A DNA stretch of 64,000 nucleotides from contig ML210180.1 of assembly GCA_004369085.1 (NCBI GenBank), positions 159,545-223,544 of the forward strand, read 5' to 3'. Every line of letters begins with the position of its first letter. Positions within the stretch are counted from its first letter, which is position 1. The stretch is from Coprinopsis marcescibilis (Eukaryota; Basidiomycota; Agaricomycetes; Agaricales; Psathyrellaceae). This document shows positions 36,513 to 46,094 of this stretch, one piece after another. Both the position numbers and the translations under genes were made by a program. Below the pieces are notes generated by a model. That model made no database searches. It worked only from the letters and a program-made list of their open reading frames with translations, and had not been told where the DNA came from.

Positions 36513-37856
36513 ATGTCATTTGAGCATGCATCGGTGACCAAAGGTTTGGATGTGTCGTGTCAAGTCCATTCGCTGAACTGAGTGCGACGCAAACAGGCTT
36601 TATTATTACTAGCGCAATAACCTCAATATTGGTTGGAGTCTTCGATGTAAAACACTACTTCCATCTTCAGGTGCGCTGCCCCACTGTAACCCTGATATGG
36701 ATTGCTGCTGAGGGAGCTACCTTCCAGTTTATACCCCATATATCGCGGCACCATCAGGTATGGCGAACACACAAACGTTCAAGGTCTAGCACTAAACCTT
36801 CATTTGGTGTCCAGTATTGGCGGTTGCTGACCCACAACTTGGCATTCGTAAACTCGAGTGATCTCTTCCTTGGAATCCTCATTCTAGCGAATGTTGGGGT
36901 CCAGATCGAGCGGCAGTTCGGAAGCCTCAAGTTTGCGGTGCGTTTCCCCTTGAACCACGTACTATTGTTCGGCTTAATAAGTGTGTTTCCTTAGTCATTT
37001 GCCTTCGTCACCTTGCTGGGCGCCACACTACTGGAGTTCCTAGTGTTAATCCTGTTCCACCGAGTGGGATTCAACCACATTGCCTTAGGGCCGGCCTTGC
37101 TCATTTTCAGCATCCTTTATCAATATTCAAGGATTGTCCCTTCAGTTTACACATACAAGGTCTTTGGCATACCGCTCAATAGCAAAAGCCTCAACTACTT
37201 CCTCGGCCTCCAGGTCAGTCCCTCGACTCTCGCGGAGTTTCATGTCGACTCAAGCGCGTTCAACCAGCTGGCCATCACCCGGTTTCCCAGCTCCGTGATA
37301 GTGGCGGCCATAGGCATCCTAGCGGGCCAAATCTACAGGTCAGATCTCGCAGGCTTGAAGTCGTACAGATTGCCACCGTATATCGTACGCTTTTCTGAAA
37401 GTTTCCTGGAGCCCATTGTTGGGTCACTTCGCCCACCTCGGAGGAACAATCGCGCACTACCCGACGATTCTAGTCGGACGGGAGGTCCTTCTGATGGTTC
37501 TAATGATGAAGTAATAACGACCGCAAGGCCTTCTGGGCCTGAAACTGCTACCCCAGGATCTAGTATTGGGACCAACCTCAATCCAGGAGGCTCTGTAATG
37601 CGAGAGTGGGTCAACGAATTAACAGGGAGATCCGAGACAGCCAGTAGTGGCGTTCGAGCGCCATCAGAAGCGGAGATCTCGCAATTGACCACGATGTTTC
37701 CTGATCTTGACCGAGAGGTGGTAATTGGAGCACTACAGAGGAGGTATGTCGAAATCAAACATCAGACTTACTGCATCTGTGGGACTGACATGAATTTCTT
37801 GCTTTAGCGCCAACGCTGAAGAAGCTGTTGACACTTTGCTGTTGTCACAACGATGA
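36513..37856 (+). CDS. DSC2/UBAC2-like rhomboid-fold ER membrane protein with CUE domain
   Basis: Probable subunit of the ER/Golgi Dsc ubiquitin-ligase machinery; in fission yeast and Aspergillus, Dsc2 is needed for SREBP processing, and UBAC2 is the animal relative. Seven exons read in frame: 36513-36543, 36597-36670, 36728-36757, 36815-36937, 36995-37213, 37268-37743 and 37808-37856, giving 333 residues. The start MSFEHASVTKG joins FIITSAITSILVGVFDVKHY, then FIPHISRHHQ (a 30-nt exon) and YWRLLTHNLAFVNSSDLFLG. GVQIERQFGSLKFASFAFV and several hydrophobic segments mark the derlin/rhomboid-like core. A polar linker leads to a C-terminal CUE/UBA-type domain (LTTMFPDLDREVVIGALQRR, then SANAEEAVDTLLLSQR). 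Intron 37214-37267 is in frame and easy to mistake for coding sequence. The upstream GTG of the open frame is not the start. Confidence 0.88.
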
Positions 37857-37925
37857 GAGTGGGCAGGATACAATGCCAATTTCAATACAGTAATACAACA
37901 CGATATTTCAAACATCATGAAGAGA

Positions 37926-39985
37926 TCAGACCTCAGCTTCATCTTCGTCTGATCCTTCGTCGTCATCCTGTCCGACGAACGTGTCCTGAGGCACTGAGTA
38001 GAGACGAATCACAGGCTACATGGTACATGAGTCATTTCCTTTTCGAATGATTAGCGGAGAGGAAATGCGCACCTTGTTAGGGTCCTTGACCAAGACGTAT
38101 TTGCCTTCGGGCACCTTCATGCACATGTCGATGACGCTTCGAACAACACCCCAGCCGTTTGCCAAAGAAACATTGAGCTGCGCAGCGAAATCGGTTGGGC
38201 GAATCGAGGTTGTGCTAAGGATCACATGGCGAGTGTTATCTCGAGGATTGGCCCTGGAGATGTAACTGAAAGTCGCGTGGCAAATAGACTCATCAGTAAT
38301 TGAATCGAGTGTACATGTAAACTGAGGTCATACCCGATCTTCATCAAGTCGGCACCAGCCAAAACGGCCTGCACCGTCCATTTGGCAAGCTTGCAACTGT
38401 TGTTCTTCATTTCGGTAGCGACGACAGCTCCACGTTGCGAGTCCAGTTTGGTTCTCCAATCAGGGGCGCCTCCTGCCCCTTGTGATCGAGGATCGAATTC
38501 ATTCAAAGCTCGGATGGTTACAAGGCCTTGACCTTGGCGGGGATCCCCCTGCCCGGGAATGTATCCATCAACTTCAGTCCTGACACACAACCTGATGTCC
38601 TCGTCTTGGGTAATTCCAAGGTCGAACAACCGATATCGGTATCCGCAAGAGGCCAGGGGCTCAGTTTCATCTGGACCATAGAAGGGATTGGGGTGGGCGA
38701 AGTCGACCGGCGCAGGTGGCGGTGTCTCGATGACAGTTTGGAATCCGAAGTTCTGATTGATATAAGTCGCTTCCAGCGACAACGAATTGGCTGTGTTAAT
38801 GACAGCAGTTTCTGGGACGGCGGGCTTTTCGTTGGGATTGTTTGGGTTCGGAGGTGTCGGGTCTTGAGGAGGATCTGCAGCGTTTTCATTGACGGTGACG
38901 GTATCAAAGGGACCACCATCGCGCTTGTCGAAAAACAAGTTATTGCCCTCTCGCACGATAACGATGTCCCATGGGTAGACTGAGCGAGTTGCACACATCA
39001 ACACAGACAAAATGATGTCGGTCGTGTAGACATTTCCAACACTTTTGCTGACGAGCTAAGAAAAGAATGAAAGTCAGTTGTCCTCAAATTTATTACTCTG
39101 AATGCGGTTTACCTGCTGAATGACAGGATCATCCGAAGTAGTGGGGTTGTACTTGATGCGATCGACCAATTGCAGATTCTTTTCTGTCTTGGTGGTGACA
39201 CGATCATAGCTTTTGTCGTATGCGAAGATACGGCCGTATGTATCGCTGCGATGGGAGATCAGAAGAGTGCAAAAAACAAGGTCACTGAATGCGTACAGTT
39301 CTTCCGGTTCATCCACTTCCAAACGCAATTTTGCGAGGCGATGAAACTCAACCTCTTCAAGAACCTGCCAGGAAGATGAGATAACAACGGATGATTCTCG
39401 AGTACGATTATTCTAGATGAAATCAATCAGTTGGCAACAGAACCACGGAGAGAGATTGGTGCATACCTTTTCCCAATCTCTCCATCCTCGCCTAGCACCC
39501 ATAGCATTATTCCTTTGAGGACCACCAGCTCCGCCTCTTCCTGCGGGGCCACCACGTCCACCGCGGTTGAAACCTCCTCTGCCAGCATATGGAGCACCCC
39601 TAGCAGATCCACGACCTCTGTTGAAGCCAGATCCACGCCTGGGTGCGGGACCCTTGTTGTCGACGATGGAGAACGAAGATTCATCTTCAGCGTGGAAGTA
39701 TGCAAACGCGCTGGCCGTTCCACTTCCAAATGCCTGTGCTCCGTCGCGTCTTCGTCCAGCAGGACCAGATCCTCTGTTCTGTTGTGCCGACTGAGCCCCA
39801 CCACCCTGCCTGTTATCCGTCGAGAGATCATTCCAGTCTGCAACTCGACCGAGTTTGTCTGATTTGGAGAATGGTGCGTAAGGGATGTCCTTGAATTTAA
39901 ATTCTTCAGGGAAGTTGGTCGACGTCGAAGGACCCCAGCCGCCGTCGGGGTTATCGTGAATTGTAGGCAACGAGAATGAAGCCAT
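37926..39985 (-). CDS. eIF3d, translation initiation factor 3 subunit D
   Basis: Subunit of the eIF3 complex that helps recruit mRNA to the 40S ribosome and can bind the mRNA cap in animals. ATG at 39983-39985 gives MASFSLPTIHDNPDGGWGPS, then IPYAPFSKSDKLGRVADW, both family hallmarks. An Arg/Gly-rich RNA-binding stretch ends at RRGWRDWEK. Later exons hold DEPEELYAFSDL, VYTTDIILSVLMCATRSVYP and the long segment PNPFYGPDETEPLASCGYRY. They also hold VRTEVDGYIPGQGDP and DWRTKLDSQRGAVVATEMKN, then KLAKWTVQAVLAGADLMKIG. The C-terminus is acidic (DDDEGSDEDEAEV) with stop TGA at 37926-37928. It converges on the DSC2-like gene with 69 nt between stop codons and diverges from RBMX2. Confidence 0.95.
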
Positions 39986-40092
39986 TTTGTTGCTCGTCGT
40001 TGATAAGATGTTGAGCTTGATTGAACAAAAAAATTGAGCCTCCGTTATTTCCAGCCTAATCGTGGGAATATGCTACCACTTTGTTCAGAGCC
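39986..40092. promoter_or_regulatory. 107-nt divergent promoter, eIF3d / RBMX2
   Basis: Two conserved RNA-related genes start within 107 nt of each other on opposite strands, so core promoter and 5' UTRs must be compact or shared. No specific transcription-factor site is claimed. Confidence 0.5.
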
Positions 40093-41116
40093 ATGAAGTG
40101 CGTCGGATCTTCTCCTCTCCTTTGCCCTGCGGGTTGCTGACATCTTGCACAGTGTCGTCAGAGAAATCAATGCTATCAACGAGAAGGAACTCGAGCTGGG
40201 CCTGACTGCCTCATGGCACGATGAGTACAAGGATTCTGCTCGAATATTCGCCGGTGGACTGCACTCAGACTTGACAGAAGGAGATGTCATCACCATCTTC
40301 TCTCAGTGCGTAGCTTTAGATCTAGCTATATTCCCTGTCACTGACGGTGACTAGATATGGAGAAATCCTCGACATTAACATGCCTCGCGACAAGGAGACT
40401 GGAAAGCCCAAGGGATTTGCATTCCTGATGTATGAGGACCAGCGCTCAACCGTTCTTGCCGTTGACAACCTCAACGGGGCCAAGGTTCTTGAACGAACTC
40501 TGAGAGTTGACCATGTCAAGCATTATCGTCAACCCAAGAACAAGAACGACGAGGGTGAAATGGTAGAGCAAGACGAAGAAGTCTTCAATGCGAAGCCGGA
40601 GATGATCGTTGACGGTGAGTTTCAAGGTTTCTTTAGTGCCGCATGTTTTTGACTGTTATTTCCATAGGTCCTGGAGCTGTGTCGGATTCTTCAGAGTCCT
40701 CAGGTCCTGAGATCGATCCAGAAGACCCGATGAGAGATTATCTTCTCGCGCAGCGGCGGGAAGCAAAAGCCAAGAGGAAGGAGAAAAAGAAATCCAAGGG
40801 TAAACACAAAGATGAAACACCAGAGGAACGCGCAGCACGAAAAGCGAGGAAAAAGGAAAAGAAGGCTCGAAAGGGGAAGTCGGATAATGTCAAGGCGGTC
40901 GAGAGCTTGCTGAGCAGTCTAGGGGTGGACAGGCGTGAGCTGCCGAAGAGTTCGCGTTCGAAGAGTCCGAGCGAGCGGAGGCGGCACTCCCGCAGTCGTT
41001 CTCCAGACACTCGTCATCGCCGACATCGTTCTCGATCCCCAGATTATGACCCGCAACGGAGAAGTCGGTATCCGCATGAAGACGATGGACGTGCGCCCGG
41101 GTCCTCGAGAAGATGA
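40093..41116 (+). CDS. RBMX2 / Ist3 (Snu17) spliceosomal RRM protein
   Basis: U2 snRNP-associated RNA-binding protein of the RES complex (with Bud13 and Pml1), needed for efficient splicing and pre-mRNA retention. Exons 40093-40097, 40153-40305, 40355-40614 and 40668-41116 give 288 residues. The first coding exon is only 5 nt (ATGAA); splicing yields MNVVREINAINEKELELGL, which matches the family N-terminus. The RRM has RIFAGGLHSDLTEGDVITIF as the RNP2 region and GKPKGFAFLMYEDQRSTVLA as RNP1. VDNLNGAKVLERTLRVDHVK follows. The C-terminal part is Lys/Glu-rich, then Arg/Ser-rich (SPSERRRHSRSRSPDTRHRR), longer than yeast Ist3 and closer to RBMX2. An automated caller would probably place the start in the wrong frame upstream. 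Confidence 0.94.
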
Positions 41117-43829
41117 GTTTTGAACAATTTATGTCACCTACTTCCTCCTATTTCCTCGTTTATTCCAACATGTAAATAATCCCAGCACGGGTGTCATGCT
41201 TGTCAAGATAATGTGCATTCGGAAGCAAGGAGTCAATGTGGACTCTTTGATCTGAATGTTCCTCATCCCTGCCCTGCCCACGCTATACCCCAGCTAGAAG
41301 TAGATATGAAGGCTGACACGGTTTTTACATCAACTCTTTCATCTGGTTCGCTGCATTAAAAACTGCGAATGCCTTTTTTATTGGCCAGGAGTGCCATGAG
41401 GAATCCCCGAGGCTCGGCGTTTACTTCAAGTTTGTGTTTCAGGGCTTGAAGCAGTGCAGAAGGCAGCCATTACTATTCATGACGTCTGTGCTTCTTCCGT
41501 TGCTATGGACGTTTGCAGAACGGGTTGCTGGGCACGTTAATTAATGGCACAACAGGTACGAATTGGCATAACATAACTGCGGGGAGTTGTTACCAATTGA
41601 CCTTACTTACGAGGAGGCCAAGTCATTGACGTCCGAGTCCCCTTTCGTATCCTGCGCCGGCCACATCACGCAAGTGTCATGGTTGGGGTTTGATGACTGT
41701 CGTTTCAAGAACTCGTAAGAAATTTCCGCGTACAGGATTGAGAGGCGACGGCCAAGTTATTCATTCGGGATGTGAAGGAATCATGGACCGGGTTAACACC
41801 TCATGATAATGATGCAGTATGTGATCCGCCAGTAGCAAGACAATTGAATATTGCCAGGCTGTGTCCGATGTCGATGATCTCTAGCAACAACAGCGACAGT
41901 ATTTCAAGCTTCTATCAATCATGTGGACATCCAGCGCATATTGAATACATACCAGGATAATGAGCAAATCGCGGCTATCCTCGATGTTACTTACGTGTGC
42001 CATGCACTGGTACAGAAACTGTAAATCTTCTCTGGCCCGAGGCGCCCACCAAACAATTCAGTAATTTGACCATTGGTGACTGCTCAGGGGAATGTTTCGG
42101 TAGGCACACAGGATAACGGATTCGGAACGAGGGTCTTCTCTAAATTTGAGGCAGATGACAGTAAGTGTTGCTGTACGATTATCGAACCACCTACAGCATC
42201 AGAATCAGAAGCTAAACCCCGTCGGGTTGGAGAGCATTAATAGGTTGGTCGCCAACACAAAGAAAGCAGAGGTACGGAAGATGCAGTAATCTGACATGTA
42301 TTATTGTCCCAGAAAACACCGATGCCCCAGATTTCCTCTTAAGAACTTGAGAGATCTAACCTAGAATGCGACGTCGGGGCGGCCAACCCCACTGAATGTA
42401 AGTTGTACATGATGTTTGTTGCGCTGGGAGGATGCTGTGGCGGCTAGTGATGAAGGTTGCATAAGGAATTTGGTGGATAGCAGACGGTGGCGCGAGTCTG
42501 AGCGCTTGAGTGGAGATTTCACCATCTCGACTTCAAGGATTGAGCCGAAGTAGCATCGTATTCGTATCATTATTGGCCGATGATGAAGGACTCTTAAGGG
42601 TGCATAGCGGCATTGGCAGCCCAGCGATAAGGATACGGATAGCCGTGACAGTTCGCAGTGACCATTTTCGGTCTGAAGATATCTAAAGATGCAATGGGAG
42701 AACGGCTCTTTTCATCGAATCTACATCCATGGTAGATGTCGTGTTTCGAACATTGCTGCTTTGAGAGAGGTTCAGACTGCGATCAGGTTGCAAAGTTCGT
42801 TTCCATTTTGAAAGAAAAACTGAAGTCCAAGTTGATCCTTTCGGGAGGGAGCTCGGAGAGATTGTTGCCAAGCAGGCCAGTGGAACTCAGTTTGAGGACC
42901 AACTGAGTAATTTCCCGATTCTGAATGATCAGATGAGTATTGTGGCGGGAGGGATTCACCAGTCCAGTGGACCCGAACGACCGCAAGCTCCTGTATCTTA
43001 GCATGAGACTTCCAGATCGCATACTCACAGTTTCATCCCGACCAGTTCCAGAACATTTTAACATCATCTTTGGGGTTGTTCCCACCAGACCGTCAGGGTT
43101 GTAAACCAAAAGCAGAACATTAGAAAGGCTACCAAGCAAAGAGAAGTTCCAGAACTGGATCCAGCTGCAACCCACGGATAGATGGCGATTTATGTTAGGC
43201 AAAAGCCTGGTAGTCCACTGGCTATGGGCAGAAAAGAGTTACTCCTCCCTGGACATACGGTTGAGGCATTCCCGAGCTCAGTAATAGACCCAAAGGCGCC
43301 GCGGAGTTCGAACAGTCTCCAGCCATAGTAGAACAAGACCCAAGACTTGAAGAAGCCATCCAGTCTCGCCTGAGTCCAGAATAGCATAAGGCCAATTCCC
43401 CAAGTTTAGATGTCCTCTCGGATATCGATTGCGCCTATTATGCGATGTGTTGTTGAGGTTGATGGCGGTAGCGGAACGAGTTCGAGGCGCGTCTCAGACG
43501 CAGACAAACATGGCGTGGTAAACACGATCAATCCTTGCGTCCCTATGACTCGTTTCTACTACTTGTCCGTCGTATCCCTGAGTTACGGCTACAACGCACG
43601 TCGTCTGCTTTTCAGTGAGGAAGGTATCATGAGATAACTGGTGAGCCACCTTTGTCGTCGGTCGGCATGGATTCAGCAATTCATTGTTCTTGTTGACACA
43701 ATTGGCCGCTTTAAAGCGAAAGTCCAGTCAGTTGCGCGATCTTGGTCTTCAACCTTTTGCATCCTCTACTTTGATACCTACGCAGCGACCTAGCCACTTG
43801 CCCTACCTTCAATCGCGATTCGAAGAACT
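41117..43829. other. 2.7-kb spacer, no supported gene
   Basis: This lies between RBMX2 and the unknown gene at 43830. Minus-strand open frames at 42783-43202 (139 codons) and 43190-43387 are the largest but show no recognised domain, signal or splice pattern. The rest holds only short frames. No RNA gene or mobile element was seen. Confidence 0.5.
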
Positions 43830-45008
43830 ATGGTGGCCGCAACTCGGTCAGGAGGAACTCCTAACAAGAACGTTGACAGTCCTACCACCACCCCTTCTCG
43901 CAAAGCCCCTCAGTGCAACAAGTGCAAGCGGCCGAGAGCAGGACATCCTCGCTCAGGCTGCCCTTTCGTCGATTCTCCTACTGTTCCGCGACAGTCGGAC
44001 TCTGAAGACACCGCGAATGGATCGTTTGCGCCAGCGCCTCCAAGCCCCGCTAGAAGGAAGACGAGGAAGTTGGGCACAGATCTCAACGAGGCGATGGGGT
44101 CTATGACCCTTGGATCTCCAGGAAATTTCAAGACAGAAGAGGACAAGAAAATCCTTCAGAACCGGCGCAGGTCGCGACCTTCTGGCGTCAATCCACTCAA
44201 GCGATCCGATACAATTTTGTCTCTTACGACCTCGTCGCAAGAACTCGTCGAAAACCTTCTCCGGCCTGGGGTACTTTCTGATGAGACGGATACAGAGGGT
44301 AATGGAGAGGCGACAGGCGAGAAGAATCAACGTCCTTCGAGGGTCGTGAAGTGGCAGGAAACCTTGATCCAAGCTGCATTCGATGGGAGGAACGGAGGGT
44401 TACCCAGACCCAAATCGTCAACCAGCTCACCAATGCCAGGGACACTAATTACACCTAACGCCAGCTTCTTCGTCTCGAGCGATTCAATTGCAGAAGAAAA
44501 GCCTCGCGTCCCAATCGCCACCCGTCCGACTGAAACGTCGTTTTCCTCAAATACATCTGTGCCTCAGACGTCGCCATTGCGCGAGGTGAAGCCTCTTGCT
44601 AGGTCGATGAGCATGGAAGAACGTCAAATGTTCGTCTCTTGCCTTGGAGCCGCTTCAAACCTCAGAGCCACTATCTATGTCCTCCCCAAAGCTGACATCG
44701 AGGAAGTAGCGCGTGCAGCCCTCGATATCGGCTTCGCCGCGCATATCGCGACAAACGAGAACGAAGACGACGACCAGGCCTTACTCATTTTGGGAAGCCA
44801 AGAAGTGGAAGTCGAGAAACTCACCAAACGGATTGAAGAAGTCGAGGAGGCTAAACAAGGTGGTAGGGTGACGTGTTCTGCGTCATCGTCGTCGCCGAGT
44901 TATACTCCCGAAAAGCCCAGGAGTACTAGTACCTCTGCCTTCAAGGCGGCGGCGGGAGGTGCTGTTGTAGGTGCTGTCGGTCTTTGGGCTGGATTGGCTT
45001 TTTCTTAA
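43830..45008 (+). CDS. Uncharacterised protein with zinc-knuckle-like motif and C-terminal hydrophobic segment
   Basis: I do not recognise a named family. A single uninterrupted frame of 392 residues starts at ATG 43830 (MVAATRSGGTPNKN). Near residues 28-43 is CNKCKRPRAGHPRSGC, a C-X2-C-X6-H-X4-C arrangement that could bind zinc; the spacing differs from the retroviral knuckle (X4). The middle is Ser/Thr/Pro-rich and probably disordered, with basic patches. A more ordered-looking block follows: MSMEERQMFVSCLGAASNLR, VLPKADIEEVARAALDIGFA, then a Glu/Lys-rich helix (VEVEKLTKRIEEVEEAKQGG). The last 20 or so residues (FKAAAGGAVVGAVGLWAGLA) form a Gly/Ala-rich hydrophobic segment, which would make it tail-anchored if it inserts into a membrane. 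The absence of introns is unusual beside its neighbours. The coding call rests on length, composition and ordered domains. Confidence 0.82.
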   Translation: MVAATRSGGTPNKNVDSPTTTPSRKAPQCNKCKRPRAGHPRSGCPFVDSPTVPRQSDSEDTANGSFAPAPPSPARRKTRKLGTDLNEAMGSMTLGSPGNFKTEEDKKILQNRRRSRPSGVNPLKRSDTILSLTTSSQELVENLLRPGVLSDETDTEGNGEATGEKNQRPSRVVKWQETLIQAAFDGRNGGLPRPKSSTSSPMPGTLITPNASFFVSSDSIAEEKPRVPIATRPTETSFSSNTSVPQTSPLREVKPLARSMSMEERQMFVSCLGAASNLRATIYVLPKADIEEVARAALDIGFAAHIATNENEDDDQALLILGSQEVEVEKLTKRIEEVEEAKQGGRVTCSASSSSPSYTPEKPRSTSTSAFKAAAGGAVVGAVGLWAGLAFS

Positions 45009-46094
45009 TTGAAGGAGGTGTCAGGTATGGTGGTCCTAGTAATGTGCAGGACCATGGTCACTCATGTCCGCTATTTTGCTAGTGTTTCAGGTATTCCTCC
45101 ACAATAATATGCTTGGTCAAAATTGCCCCTTTACGTCCTTCATCTGGATCTGCTCCTTAACTCGGCCTTCTTTGTATTATGCATTTCCTTCAAGTTGCGG
45201 ATCTGGTTCATAGCATCGGTACTCCATGACCATACAAACGTTCCTGCTCACTGTTCAATGTCCATTCCTTGTCTCCAGCCTCGGTTCCGAGGTGCGATTA
45301 CCTCCACGCACGATTCTTTGGCGATGGACTCCCTCTCCTCGACCTTTTACGCACCATCATCCTTCCCCATGCGCGGTTTATCGAGAGTTAGCTCAAGTCA
45401 TTCTTCGGCTACCCCTTAAATCGTTCGGATCTAGTACCCCCATGCATCCAATAGTCAATTACATGTAACTTTATCTTCCCGCGACGCTTTTCATGACCCA
45501 CGTCCTACGCACATCGTTTTGGATAACACAAATTATAATTTACGGACAGCTGTGCACGCTTGCTTACACGTTTTGGCTGTCTTGAATCTCGTACAATTGT
45601 CGAAGTCCTCGCTTACCGGTGCCGGTTTAAGGCGAAGTGGCGACGATGCTCCAGTCTAAGATAGCATTTTGAAATATATTTGGAGATCTCGCAGTCTTGT
45701 CTGTAAGTAGGATTTGGCTGCTCCACCTCACGGACCGTTTTATCAGGCGTTTCGGCCCTGTTTCCGCTCCATTCTCTGTATCCATATCGGGCTTGCTTCC
45801 ATCGTCGGTACCGACGTGTATGAAGCTTTGACAATTCTATGTAATGCTTCAAACTAGGCCAGATTCTATCTTCAAGAATACTGGCTGTTAAACTCTCAAT
45901 TAATTTTGGGTAGATTGGCGCCGTGCGTAGGTACGAGGAGGCGCGCATATGTCGCGTTGGCCGTCGCCCTCACATGACAGGTCGGTGATGCCAAGAGCGG
46001 CAGAAAGTTCCCACCCACTTCCACTGGTCCTCTACCTCCATCTCCTACTACAGGTCAATGTATCCGGGAGACTAATAGGCTCTAATATACCGAT
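45009..46094. other. 1.1-kb spacer upstream of GCP5-like gene
   Basis: No supported gene. A complete ATG-to-TAA frame of 111 codons exists on the minus strand at 45613-45948, but it is Arg-rich and has no recognisable domain. The right part should hold the GCP5-like promoter. Confidence 0.5.

Noticed and set aside
45613..45948. Complete 111-codon ATG-to-TAA frame on the minus strand
   Set aside because: Arg-rich with no recognisable domain, located in the likely promoter of the GCP5-like gene; length is within chance for this composition. It needs expression evidence.
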